From: Saxidomus purpurata
Lineage: Eukaryota; Mollusca; Bivalvia; Venerida; Veneridae
Assembly (NCBI GenBank): GCA_022818135.1
Contig: JAFMSR010000015.1
Location: forward strand, 34,268,122 to 34,332,121
Direction: 5' to 3'
DNA length: 64,000 nt
Shown: in pieces, positions 46,391 through 59,875 of the stretch
Numbering within the stretch: the first letter of the stretch is position 1
How the letters are laid out: each line of letters starts with the position of its first letter
Notes under the pieces: model-generated
Databases searched by the model: none
Told to the model about the DNA's origin: nothing
Seen by the model: only the letters and a program-made list of their open reading frames with translations
Made by a program: the position numbers and the translations under genes

Positions 46391-46689
46391 ATATATTATT
46401 CTATAAATAATTAATACTCAAAAAGAAAATTAAGTTAAATATGTGCATAAACAAAACACAGCACATTACAATACAAATTCCTAAAACGAATACAGCATAA
46501 CATTGCTCCAAATTATATTATTATACAGATTTTCAGTCTGCTGTTTTTTTTAAAATTTAGAATGAAGCAATAAAAAGTGACAAAAATTTCAACTGCAACT
46601 GAGAGCGAACACCTATATGATGGCAGAAATGCCCATATATTGCTCAACTTGCTGCAAAAATATTAGGTCTTCAACAACGCAGTGTCTCA

Positions 46690-46880
46690 ATTAAAAATAA
46701 TTTGTAATGTTCTTGGTATAGGTCCAATTGGCAATAATACTAGCATTGATGAGGGGCTCATCATTTGAACATTTTAAAGCCTGGAGTCATAATTTTCAAA
46801 GTACTGGAGGTTCACAAGGCAATGCCACATTCTTTTTTTCTATGATCTAAGTCCTGTGTTTTCAGTTAAGAAGAATTTAT
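46690..46880. repeat. Very diverged AGCTCACC-type unit
   Basis: Phrases such as AATGTTCTTGGTATAGGTCC, GGAGTCATAATTTTC and GGCAATGCCACATTC track one unit of the repeat family in order, with heavy decay. Confidence 0.5.
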
Positions 46881-47162
46881 GGCTTAATATAACATAATTC
46901 TCCAACTCTTTGTATACAGCATGTATAGACATTAAATCGCGATTCTAATTAGAATCAACAATTACCTTTGATTTCTTTTTTTTTTCAAATACACCTGAAA
47001 AAACTTAATATTATTACAAACAAAATTTCATTACTGCTACTTTACAAGAATTGTTCAGTTAACTGCCACACTGTTAAAATGACCAAAAATAATGTTCTTA
47101 TTCATACAACACAAACTTTAATTGTCGCATTTTCAAATGATTATATTTTCATTTCTCTCCAG

Positions 47163-50100
47163 CCAAGAAAGAGACAAATATTACGACCATGCACAGAAGG
47201 CAAAAACTTCACGTACAAAATACATTTCAATTATTTTGGATGGTATGGACCAGGACAAAAAAGGCTTCCACATGCAAGATCTGAGGCAAAGGGACTTTCC
47301 AGCCTTTGGAAGGTCAAGATAAATTAAATGGGCGCCTTGGTACACGGTGTTGGGGCATATGGATTTTTCGACACATTCCAATGGGCACACGGCAGTTCCT
47401 TCACCATCAGTGGTAAATCATTCTTATAAATTAATTAATCACTTAACAGGATAATGTAAAAAAGAAATGAATAATGATTACCATGACCTAACAAAATTCA
47501 CCAAGTGCTGGAAAATTTCGTCTTGCACCAACCCATGTAAGACGACTCGCATGAATTACTTGGGATGTAACTTTAATAAAAATGTGACTTCATTTTCCAA
47601 AAACACCACATCTTAATAACATTTATTTTTATAGTAAAATGCATCATTCCGATGCCAGTTCTCTATCTACAACTGGACAACTGTCCTGGACAGAACAAAA
47701 ACAGGTATGTACTATCAAATTGTTTTTCATTTAAAATTAAAAAGTTATATTTCAGTTATAAAAGAAATATTTATAAGGAAATTGTTGTATTCAGGTCATA
47801 CATTATTTTACTGTCATGATACGATTACGATGTCATATTGATGATACATGTACATCGTTACCCACGTTCTTTAAGGCTTAATAAAACATTTTCTGCTAAT
47901 ATTTGAATATAGAGAATTAATTGCGAGTATTTATAGAGCTACTATCAATGAAATTCAGTGCTTGTATAAAATAATTTGCCTAAATTATGCAATTTTTTTT
48001 ATTTAAACATATATAATAATAGGTTGGTAGCGTAGATGGAGAAAGTTGTAATTTATGATCAGGCAAATTTTTTTCTAGTGAGCCAAAGACAAACTCTATT
48101 TCTCCACACTCGATCCTAATTAATAGTTTCTGTCATAAGCACGAGGTTCATATTGAAATATCCATCATTATTAAATGTTTTCTCTTATAAATTAGATACA
48201 TGTTGGGTTTCCTTGTCCTACTTGTTGAAGTTGGAGTGTTGAGAAAAATTAAACTGTCTTTCTTAATGGTGGGTCATACTCATGAAGACATTGACCAGCT
48301 ATTTTCAAGGTAAGACAATTTGTGATGAAACTAGAATTATCGCTAAATTGTATTAATACCCCCACAAGACTAATTTATCAACTGAAGAAAATAAAAAGTA
48401 ACAAATACCTTGCAAAAACATGTTTTTTAGCATTGTTCAAAGTTGCCATTAAAATTGCAATACAATTTTTCATAGGCGTCGTAATTAATAACTAAGGCCT
48501 TCATGATTAGATTACTACGCATTTACACTCCACACAGTGATATACTAACCGGTATAGCACTCAAATGTGAAATCTAATTCATAAATAAAAATGTGCCATA
48601 ATTTGTTTAGATATTATGCTGTTTTCCTTTTTGAATGATTTTTAAAAAAAATGTTGAAAGAAATGTTAAATTTTTGTATTATCCCTTTATAGACTCTCAA
48701 CATGGACACAGTCAAAAGAAATACAAACATTAGATGGACTGATGAAGGGTTTCGAAGAATGTTACACTCCAAATCCAACTGGTACTACTTATTGTTAATG
48801 TTATCCGCTATTTTCAGTGTTTGACTGAATATGATTCTGCATTTTACTTTTTAACTGTAATCAGTTAATTACATACATGATTAAAGGTACATTACTAAGA
48901 CCAATTTAAATTTTCTGGAATGTAACAGGGAAATACAGTTTGAAACATGCTTCTTAAACTTTGTAATAGCCATGGAGTGTTCACTTGTTTCAAATACTGC
49001 ACAAAAATGAGTTTACAAATATTTAGATAGACCACAGTCTTTCTGTCCTATTTTTGCATGTTATTAGAAGTTACATTCTTTCAACTATAATTGCCAGGAA
49101 GGCCCTTCGCTCAAATCCGACTTTAAGACAATGTGTAGCCAAACTTAATCTCTAAACATTAATGAAAAAAACAAACATTCTGTGACACCTTGACATGGCA
49201 AACCTATTTGACATATTTACATGATGATTGGATTGGTTTATAAAATGTACTTATATTCATACTCAACAAAAAATGAATTAATTTCAAAGTTTCATGGAGG
49301 TTCAATGCAAACAAATTGAATTAAGGCAGTCTTTCTTTTCGAATTTAAGTTTCTTGAAGATTCATTGCAAAATGAAACCTATTTTGCATACACAAAAGTT
49401 CTTCTATGATCTGACACATTTACTTTGTTCAGGACCATAGCTGACCTGGCTATAACAGAACACTTCCACGTTATGAAGAGAAGGGGATATGTTATAGTAA
49501 TGTTCAAAAATGCACAACAGTTCAATACATATTCATAAGTTCAGCAAGATAAATAATAAAATAACTAAAAGTAATATTATATATATTTTAGACTTATTAA
49601 AATCTGCATGTCATGAAAGAGGCGGACAACGACGTTACGAACTGGACTGCTGAACTAATCATTAAGAGGAATGGTGAATACTTTCAAATGGATAGTTTGG
49701 CATCTTTTTCATGAAATTTACAACTTTACTTATTCATGTCATAGCTGACCAATGCTTGAAATCGGAATTGATTTGATCAAGGCACACATACTGACCAACT
49801 TTCTTGAAAATATACTGTATTTCCCCGTGTATAATACGCACCCTCGATCTGGGCTTTAAAAATGGGGAAAAATGTCTATAACAGTGTATAATACGCACCT
49901 CAATTAACCAAAAAATATGCCATTTTCGATAAGAAAATCATTCATTAATCAAAGCACCGAAACAATTTATACACGTAAAAATATAACACAGCAGTAAATC
50001 GACTAAATCTGATTAGATTAGAATGATAGATGATATGAGAAACTCAAAAATGTCATGCTTAATTAAAAGTACTTTAAGAATATAATTATTTTCTCAAGAT

Positions 50101-50510
50101 TTCAACACCTTCTTCTTACTTGTGTGAAAATGCGATTTAAACGGTGAGAAAATAAATCTACCATGTCCATTGAGTTTTGGATAAGGAAATACCACCCTCG
50201 GGTTGAGATACGTCCAAAAAACTCGGCACAACTCATGAACATGTTAGATTCACTTTATATTCAATTCAACGATAAAAACTAGGGAGACATGTTCCACTTC
50301 TTAAACCATAACAATAAGAAATAAACATCACGAGTAATTCACAAAAAATGTATGTCATCTTTTTCAGCAGTTCGACTTCACGAAATATACAACTTCGGAG
50401 AATACCTGCCATTAAATAACATTTTCAACCACAGCAGACCACACGTTTTCAAAACTATAAAAGAGAATGGAAAAGCAGTGATTTACACAAAGAAGTTAAC
50501 TACTGACAAG
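47163..50510 (+). pseudogene. DUF7869-like protein gene, several exons, partly broken
   Basis: Exons with good splice sites: 47163-47412 (SIILDGMDQDKKGFHMQ, then after indels LVHGVGAYGFFDTFQWAHG), 47635-47704 (VLYLQLDNCPGQNKN), 48196-48309 (FLMVGHTHEDIDQLFSR), 48693-48781 and 50368-50510 (HSRPHVFKTI). The order DGMDQ, LQLDNC..NKN, VGHTHEDIDQ.FS and HS.PHVFK is characteristic of a large family of uncharacterised proteins in cnidarians and molluscs, which I recall as DUF7869. The His/Asp-rich motifs suggest an RNase H-like fold. The first exon carries a stop and frameshift near 47320, so the copy is damaged or misassembled. Further 3' exons would fall in the gap at 51001-51500. The function is unknown. 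Confidence 0.6.
48885..49050 (-). repeat. Fragment of the 12112-12628 TTAA family
   Basis: TTAAAGGTACATTACTAAGACC, then GTAACAGGGAAATACAGTTT and AATAGCCATGGAGTGTTCAC are the inverse of 12540-12630. It lies in an intron of the DUF7869-like gene. Confidence 0.75.
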
Positions 50511-51000
50511 GTACAGAGTAAAAAATTACTTATCACACATGTTTTTTATAAGTTATTATCAATTTTCTAAATTATCAGTGATTTATCTAAGATAAGCTCT
50601 AAAATTGCTGCCGACAATGAAAACTGAAAAATAATTAATATTTTTGTTTCATCCCACTGCTTCAATTAGTACAATTCAGTATAATAAAAAAGGCTGAAAA
50701 CTGATTATTAACTTAAGCTAAATACATTCTTCTTCTTCATCTGATTATATACAAATCCTGAAAAAAAGTAATATCTGTCCGTGAACTTCCTCCTTCAGGG
50801 ATGTAATTGATCAGATCAATGCTGTATTACACAATATTAATATTATTATGAGGGATTATTATGCCTCAAATACATAAAAATTTCCATTAAAAATAAATCA
50901 TCACTTCATTATACACATCACTTTTTCTTTTTAAATAAGTTGCAGTTACCAATTGTCAATGCAATTCATCTACTTGGTTATTTTTTTCGTATTACGATCA

Positions 51001-51500
51001 NNNNNNNNNNNNNNNNNNNNNNNNNNNNNNNNNNNNNNNNNNNNNNNNNNNNNNNNNNNNNNNNNNNNNNNNNNNNNNNNNNNNNNNNNNNNNNNNNNNN
51101 NNNNNNNNNNNNNNNNNNNNNNNNNNNNNNNNNNNNNNNNNNNNNNNNNNNNNNNNNNNNNNNNNNNNNNNNNNNNNNNNNNNNNNNNNNNNNNNNNNNN
51201 NNNNNNNNNNNNNNNNNNNNNNNNNNNNNNNNNNNNNNNNNNNNNNNNNNNNNNNNNNNNNNNNNNNNNNNNNNNNNNNNNNNNNNNNNNNNNNNNNNNN
51301 NNNNNNNNNNNNNNNNNNNNNNNNNNNNNNNNNNNNNNNNNNNNNNNNNNNNNNNNNNNNNNNNNNNNNNNNNNNNNNNNNNNNNNNNNNNNNNNNNNNN
51401 NNNNNNNNNNNNNNNNNNNNNNNNNNNNNNNNNNNNNNNNNNNNNNNNNNNNNNNNNNNNNNNNNNNNNNNNNNNNNNNNNNNNNNNNNNNNNNNNNNNN
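51001..51500. other. Assembly gap (500 N)
   Basis: Exactly 500 unknown bases between the 3' part of the DUF7869-like gene and an AGCTCACC repeat that is cut at the gap edge. Confidence 1.
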
Positions 51501-52057
51501 TTTCTTCGAACGACATCTCGTCTGAAATCACTGGGCTAATATTGATGAAACTTTTCAGGGATGTTCCTTGCATGAAGCTCTATCAAAGTCGTTCAAATAA
51601 TTCCATTCAAAACTCTTGTTACTATGGCAGCCAAAGAAAAAAACTTAAAAAATCTTCTTCGTTGAAACCACAAGGCGTAGAGCTTAGCTATTTAACATGT
51701 GGCATTGTCTAGGGGACCTCTACCAGAATTGTTCAGATTCTGACCCCCGGGTCAAAATTGACCAAACCCAGGGGGTCACTTGGTTTTACATAGGCTTATA
51801 TAGGAAAAAGAGCTTAGATATTTGGCATGTAGCATTGGCAAGTAGACCTCTACCAAGATTGTTCAAATAATGACCCCTGGATCAAAACTGACCCTGCCTG
51901 AGGGGGTCAATTGATTTTCATAGGCTTATATAAGAAAAACTTTATAAATCTTCTTCTCTGAAACCACAAGGCCTAGAGCACAGATATTTAGCATGTAGCA
52001 TTGTCTTGTGGACCTTGGCCAAGATTGTACAAATCATGACCCCAGGGTCAAAATTGA
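51501..52057 (+). mobile_element. AGCTCACC-type repeat, 5' end in gap
   Basis: It enters at TTTCTTCGAACGACATCTCG and has three units with AAACCACAAGGC and CAAATAATGACCCCTGG. It ends abruptly at CAAAATTGAG without the family 3' end. Confidence 0.8.
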
Positions 52058-52205
52058 GTTAAGGAACGAGTTTTGGGAACGAGTGATTGACATGAACATT
52101 TGGGACAAAATGACAATTGCTGATAAATCATATATTGGGTGAGACAGTTAGTGCTCCAGTGAAAAGGAAGCTTGAATTTCGGCAAATGAATCACGTGTTG
52201 TGTCC

Positions 52206-52760
<555 letters not shown>

Positions 52761-52761
52761 T

Positions 52762-53515
52762 ATACATGCATAACAAGATTGTAGTTTAAAAAGGGATTTT
52801 ATCTAGAAACCACTCCAGTTGATGGGACTGTTTATTTCTGTCATAATTTGGCTGTAGTTCATCTTTTAAGTATAATATATTTCTAAGGAGCTTTGGACTC
52901 ATTTTATTTATGATATATGGTTATTTGATGAATCTAGGTACTACCTCTCCAGATGGAGAATATCTATCAGCCATAGTGAATAGAGGTGTTAAATCTTCAA
53001 GATGGACAATACAATTGACCACAGTCCCAGGAAATCCTGGAGTTTATATACCTAAAGGTCATGACCCTAAAAAGTACTTATGATGACGACAAAATCTACC
53101 CAGATGCGTCACATACCCTACCCAGATGACGTCACTGTCTATCAATCTTCTTTATAAGGAATACATGTTTTGTATGCTCTACTTATTTATCAGTAAATAG
53201 AATAGCACCTTCATTTGGATTGACAGATGATAGAAAAGCCCATTCGGTATTAATAATAAGATTGCTTAATCTGAACAAACAGGAAATAAACAGTCCAAAA
53301 TGGCGGATGCATTTAAAATAAAAGGAAACTTACGAATTTCCAATAATACTGGATTAATAATATGATGACAGGTAAACATTAACAATACAAAAGTATTTTA
53401 CACTGCAGCATTATAAAGCCAAACAACTGGTTGCCAAAATATATTGAGTTTAAGTGATTTCCAGATAGAATAAACAAGCATAGCATTCGGACGAAATGCA
53501 CTTCGTTACACTACA
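52762..53515 (-). mobile_element. 3' LTR of the gypsy element (outer part missing)
   Basis: The first ~315 bases align with 63698-64000 at about 4 percent difference by eye. The inner edge is placed at 53515 because the plus strand reads GTTACACTACA followed by CCCCTCCCT, a minus-strand polypurine tract; the LTR then begins TGTAGTGTAAC on the minus strand. Combined with the right LTR, the full length would be about 1.03 kb. Confidence 0.85.
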
Positions 53516-53524
53516 CCCCTCCCT
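53516..53524 (-). promoter_or_regulatory. Polypurine tract of the gypsy element
   Basis: On the minus strand AGGGAGGGG directly precedes the LTR start TGTAG, the expected position for the plus-strand primer of reverse transcription. Confidence 0.75.
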
Positions 53525-55331
53525 GAAAAGGATTCAGTCCCTGAATCAAGAAGGTAAGTATGATTATTTAAATTACAATAATTCAAGTAGGGGAGGACAC
53601 AAACACTAAGGAGAGTCCATTTCGAACAGATAACAAAATGAGAAAAAAAGATACTCTACATTTGTACATTAACTGTACATTTACACCCTTTATCTTAACT
53701 ATAATTCAATAAGTTAATCAATCTAACAAAGTAGTCAATTTTTTAACATAAGAAAGTACATTTACCTGTTAAAGGTCAACAAGAACCTTAAGTAGCTCAG
53801 AAATTTTTGTTGGGTTGACATGCACCTAAACATTTCTCAAAATTTACAAGACATATAATCTCTGACTTACCACTATGTTTCCTCACACAAAATATTACTT
53901 AAATACATATATTTTTCTGAATTCAAGATATTTTGTTAAACAGTTATGATAAAGCGAATTATTTTAAGGACAGATTTATATTCTTTAACAGACAATCAGA
54001 CTCAGACTCATACTGTTAATAAGATTCAACAACAATTTTAATTGTAACAATTCACAAACACAGTTTTGTATTCAGTCAAGAAGTAACAGTTCATATATAT
54101 AATCATTTGTCTGAAACATCTTGTTTGAAATAAACAATTTAAGTTCCAATAACTCCCTTTTATGTAGAATAACAATTATTATGTGTAATCCTGTAAATAA
54201 TCTAAAATATTGTACTACATGTATTAACTTACATCTTGTACAGTATGAAAATATTCCTATGCAATTGTATAATGACTTTATTTTGTCCTAGGTTTTGTAA
54301 AGTAAAGCAGAGTGATATGTTACACATCTTCATTTAAGTATTGGTATGATCATTATGGTGAAGATACTCTGGGGCCCTCAGAGAACTTCCAGGCTTAGGT
54401 AACTATAGTATGGTAAATCATAATCTTATTATCCGTATATAATACATGTACAAGCATGCTTATAACAAATAAACGGTGAGCCTTAAAAAAATAATGTACC
54501 GGTAATTAATTAATATGTGGCTAGATAACTAGCAAAAGAGGCTACTGAGGGCCGCTACCTACTCAGCACTTGATGGTGGAGTTGAACCACTGGGACATCC
54601 GCGTCCCCCATCGCAGACATCTGACATCCGGGTACCGCCACGGAACGGACACGTCATGCCTTGACAATAATACCAATCGTGTTCAATCAACATATAAGTA
54701 TACTCAGTCACACTCCATGCTGAAGACTTAATTACACCTAACTAAATGTTTAAATACCTCGAGTTAATGTGTTTACATTGTAGATCTATAATTTTTTGTC
54801 AAAGAGATACATTACAAAACATTCTTTTTCTTAAATTATCATAAACATTATGTGTACTGGATTAACTATGAGGGGTGGAAAATTCCACAGCTGAACTTTC
54901 GGACAGGTGGCATAATAGTAATGCTGGCAGTATAGCACATAATTTCTTATACATTCAAGTGATTCCAAAAACAGCTCAGCAAAAAAAATGTTGGATACAA
55001 TATATGTAAGTATGAGGTGCACCTTATAGTAAAGCGGGGGCTCAAAATATTAATAAATAAATCATCACCGACAACAACAGTATTTTACTACGGTATACCT
55101 AGTCCTTAAAACTTGTAACATATTTGAATGCAATTAAGATAAAATTCATTATTACTTTTACTTATTTCTTTATTCAGAAATGTCAAATGGATGCATTCCC
55201 TCCCCCTTTGAAAAGTATACTAAGGTATAAGGTAAGGAATATTTAATAGTAAGTATTTTGAGGTATTTGATTCTTAACATAAGTACAAGGTTTCCTTCTC
55301 AAACTAAAACTATAAGTTTCTATGGATTTGT
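53525..55331 (-). other. Non-coding 3' region of the gypsy element
   Basis: About 1.8 kb between the third coding region and the polypurine tract with no open frame of note on the minus strand. A GC-richer island lies at about 54540-54660. It is unusually long for a gypsy 3' region and could hide a further insertion. Confidence 0.5.
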
Positions 55332-57240
55332 TTACAATATTTTTTTCAGTTCTTTAATCAGCTCTTTGATGTTGTAAAATTTGGCTTCCATGAGTTATTC
55401 CTGGATTGTTATTCTGTTGGATGGATACAGTTCCTTGGGGATTTTGCAGTCATTTCGAAGAAAGTTCAATAAAAAACGAAAGTGTAGAGGTTCTCTGTCA
55501 ATGAAGATGGTATTTTTGTTTTTCATGACCGGTTAAGATCGTTGGCACATTTGTGACAAAACAGAATAAGGGCTATTGTACAAGGTGGTTGTTGATGTGT
55601 TAAAGATGGTTCCGCCAATGTTTAGTTGATTATAATTTGCTTGCTGTTTTTGAATTTATATAAGTGTGTCCATCACTGTTTCTGTTTTGAAAGGGTCTTC
55701 AGTATCATAGAGTCATAGTCGCTGAAATTTTCAGGTGTAGGTGTGCAAGGTTGATCTGCTGTCTGAATAATTTTGGTGTCACTAAGGTTGTATTCAGGGT
55801 CCAATAGTTTGGTAATGATGTCACCTTCAAAAGTTGGTTGTGTGGCTGAGGTGTTGATGTTGGTATCTTTGTTGTTAATAATTGAAAAATTCGTTTTGTT
55901 GTTTGTTCAACTTCCTGTCGCTGATTATTTTTGTATTTTTCTGGGCAGTGCTTATAATACCGTCTGGTTTAAACAATTCGTTCATTGTTTTTGTGTTTTC
56001 TGATTGTTGTTGTCTTTGTGTTTCTTCATTATTCTTTTTATTCTTGTTGTCTGATTCTTTTCCTTTGGTTTTTATTTCTCTGTCATTATTTAAGATTTCA
56101 CATTGTGTTTTGTCTTCATTAACCATGTTATTTGGTTTTGTGATTTCTTTTTGCTTTTTCTCATTTATCGTGTTAGATCTATCATCTCTTTACCTGTTTT
56201 CTTCATCTTTCTGTTTACTGTCTTTCTTCCTGTTTTCATTATTTTCCTTTTATCCCTTATTTAATTCTATATTTAGTGTACTTCTTTTATCATTTTTCTT
56301 GTTTTCACTGTCATTTCTTTCTTTCTTGTTGTATTTATGATCATTATTTCTTGTATCTTTTGTATCTGTGGATTCAGTTTTTCTCTCTTTTTGGTTGAAT
56401 TGTTTGTTTTCACTGTCTTTCTTTTTGTTTTCAGGGATTCTGTCAGCTTTGTTTTTATGTATAGTATCTTGTTCCTTCTTCTCGTTTCTGCTGTCTTTAC
56501 TTTGTTGTATGTGTTCAATGTTTCTGTCTATGTTCACAACTTCTTTTCCATGATGGAGATTATTCTTGTTTTCTTTGTTTTTGTTCGCACTGTTATTTAC
56601 TTTATCTTTGATGTGTTTGTTTTCGTGCTTGTTGTTCATCTGTTTATGTTTGTCTTCTTTTTGTTCATGTTTTTTTTAACGTTTTGATTATTTGCCTCTT
56701 TTGTTTTTAAGATTGAGGGCTCAACATCTTCTAGTTCGATTTCTGAGTCGGGTAGCTTCAGATCTTCCCATAAGTTGGTGTTATCTAAAGTTTCTGTTGT
56801 TGTTTTTTCTGTTGTTTTTGGTTCTGTTGTTTCTGTGGTTTTTGGTTCTTTTGATAATATTGGTATTTTCCATCTTCTTTCGGGGCTTTTTGGTGGTTTA
56901 GCTCTTTCGTGGACTTTACTTTTAATACCAGTTGGTCTTGGTGTTCTTTCTGGAATAAATAGTTTTGGAGTGTATTTTCTTCCTCTTCCACTTGGGTTTC
57001 CCCTTTTGTTCGATATTGGTAGGCTGCACCCTCTGCTTCTTTTCCTTTTAATTTAGAAATTTTGTTGTATGGTATGAACTGGACCCTCGTAGCATCTATA
57101 CATGTATGGGGAGCGTTTTCCCGGCTGAATGTTTTATGGCAGCCAAGGCACATAAAACGGGCCAAAAGCCCAGCAACGAGGCATTTGGCCTTCTTGGATA
57201 TGTGTTGCCGCATAATCTGCATATCCAGTCATCTCTCTGT
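55332..57240 (-). pseudogene. Third gypsy coding region: zinc-binding N-terminus, Asn/Lys-rich middle, BTB/T1 domain
   Basis: It lies downstream of pol, same strand, before the polypurine tract. An acceptor-like TATATACTTACAG lies just upstream (about 57235-57255), so it could be expressed from a spliced RNA as env is. The N-terminal part shows WICRLCGNTYPRR in one frame and CLGCHKTFSRENAPHTC (57150-57100) in another, giving CxxC and HxC zinc ligands. The middle (about 56900-55875) is extremely Asn/Lys/Gln/Glu-rich. The C-terminus (about 55640-55345) reads LNIGGTIFNTSTTTLYNSP, then FIDREPLHFRFLLNFLR and LMEAKFYNIKELIKEL, the pattern of BTB_2/T1 domains (KCTD proteins, Kv channels). TAA stops at 55656-55658, 55533-55535 and 55395-55397 and at least two frameshifts break it. 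The role is unknown. T1/KCTD domains oligomerise and many recruit cullin-3. Confidence 0.75.
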
Positions 57241-57531
57241 AAGTATATAGGAGAGTTAATCAGATAATACATGTTTATTTATAAATTTGTGCAAAAGTCT
57301 GGTAGACTATAAGGTATTATAGTCTTTAACGGACATCTGACTGATGATAATAACAAGTTTTTTCAGCAAAATATACTTTATGGTGTTGATTTCTTCTGTT
57401 AAATTGGTGTTATATATACGAATCTGTATTTGGCTCATTTCAGTTATAATGTGGCATTGAATGCACCATCCACCAGGAATGTATAGCTAGGATGTTTGGG
57501 AGTAGTTTCTGAAGGTTCATCATATACCAGT

Positions 57532-57578
57532 AAAAAAAAAAAAAAAAAATATCAAACAGGGAATGCCACGTACCAAAA
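57532..57578 (-). mobile_element. Poly-A plus ~30-base retroelement tail
   Basis: An 18-base A-run replaces the usual AAAAACAAAAATAAT end and is followed by ATCAAACAGGGAATGCCACG TACCAAAA, the family core. It sits in the gypsy element between pol and the third coding region. Confidence 0.75.
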
Positions 57579-57686
57579 GTAAGTCAAGACAACAGGTAAC
57601 AGTGTAATCTTTATTACATTTATAATGTATACAATAACAGGTAAAATTTGTCTGAGTAATTTTTCTGTCAAAGATAATCACTTTGC

Positions 57687-59160
57687 TTAAGCAGTGTCAT
57701 GGAGCCACGTAGGTTTGTTTTCTCCCCTGTAGGGTTTTAGTTTGTCATGGTGAACTATCAGTGCTTTCGAGGTAGATTTCTCTTTCATCTCGTACAAAAC
57801 TTCACCGTATTTCTGTGTAATGTGTAATTATATAGGGTTCTGTCCATTGTTTCTGTAATTTTGGGCTAATGTTTCTGTATCGGCGAGGGTTATAGTGCCA
57901 GACAGCATCCCCCACTGAATAATGTATGATATATTTTCCTCTACCATAGATGTTTTTCATGTTCACTGCTGTATGTTGTAGGTGTCTTCTAGCTATTTCA
58001 TGAACAGTTTCTAAGTAATGTTCTAGATTTATTACATAGTCTGTAGTTGATTTAGACATTTCATCTACTGGTTTTCCCACAGCCAAGTCAATTGGGAGGT
58101 TCATCTCTCTTAAACTAGGGGTAAACCCTGTACTTTCATGAACACTAGAGTTGTAGGCCATAGACAAGAGGCTTAGGTTTTCATCCAAATTTTTCTGATT
58201 TTTGTCTACAAATGCAGATATCATGTTTTCTAAAGTGCGGTTGGCGCGTTCAGTCATACCATCCGCACTTGGTCGTCCTACTGTTGATCTTGTTTTGTTA
58301 ATACCTAATAGGGTGCACATTTCCTGGAAAAAATTTTATTCAAAATTTGATCCTCTATCGCTGAATAATTCTACAGGGACGCCCATGATATTCACAAACC
58401 GGTTTACTATCTTCTTTGCAACATAGCTGGCCTCTATAGGTTTCAAGGGTACGGCTTGTATCCATTTAGTAAAATAATGACCTATGACTAGTATGTATTT
58501 GTTTCCTTTTCTGGAAACTGTGTAAGGCCCTTGAATGTCTACCGCTATTCTTTCTAAGGCATGACCTACTTGATAAATTTGCATTGCACCTTTGGCTTTT
58601 CGGTTTGGTTGTTTTCTTGAACCGCAAATGTCGCATGTCTTACACCAGGTTTCAATGTCTCGTCTTAGAAAGCGCCAGTGAAATCTTTGTGAAATCTTGT
58701 GAAAAGTTTTCTTTATGCCTAGATGTGCGGCGGTGACGGTACAGTGCATTTCTTTGAATATTGTCTGCTGTAGTAGTTCTGGAATGATTATAACTTTACG
58801 TATGGTATTATGTTCAGTTTGTACTTTCTGGTACAGTATGTCATCTTCTAAAGTAATCAGATAGAAGTTTGACCAGTAGAGTTTCAATACAACATTCTGT
58901 TTGGAAATTTCTTGCCAACTTGGTTTTTGATTATTGTTTATCCACTGTCTTACTTGGCTGAGGATTTGATCGTTCTCTTGTTCGGTTTGTATTCTTTCCA
59001 TAGTAATGTAGGACGTTGTTTCTGTAGTACAGTTGTCTATGTGTATTTTTCTATTGTTAACACTTATCTGTTCGGGTTTTGCTTCTTGTGGAAATAGATG
59101 TTTTGTTTCGGCGCGTACACAGTGAGAGCAGTGTTTGTCGGAGCATGGTCTGCGACCTTT
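57687..59160 (-). pseudogene. Gypsy integrase and pol C-terminus
   Basis: In minus-strand order: the linker GRRPCSDKHCSHCVRAE, then the frame from 59001 with zinc-binding HHCC (AAHLGIKKTF, CKTCDICGSRK). The core follows with the catalytic Asp in AVDIQGPYTVS, the second Asp in FSDRGSNFE and, after a TAA at about 58335, SADGMTERANRTLENMI with the catalytic Glu. A frameshift near 57805 leads to a C-terminal part ending KLKPYRGENK and a stop at 57687-57689. Thus all three catalytic residues survive but the frame is broken at least twice. No chromodomain is seen. The product would insert the element's cDNA into the genome. Confidence 0.9.
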
Positions 59161-59198
59161 GATTGTTTGTTTTTTCCTCGTGTGTTTTTTGTTTTGTG

Positions 59199-59875
<677 letters not shown>

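Noticed and set aside
55882..56901. Hydrophobic Phe/Leu/Ser-rich frames on the plus strand, resembling membrane proteins
   Set aside because: They are the antisense of the Asn/Lys-rich coding region of the gypsy element; the minus strand is in the direction of gag and pol.
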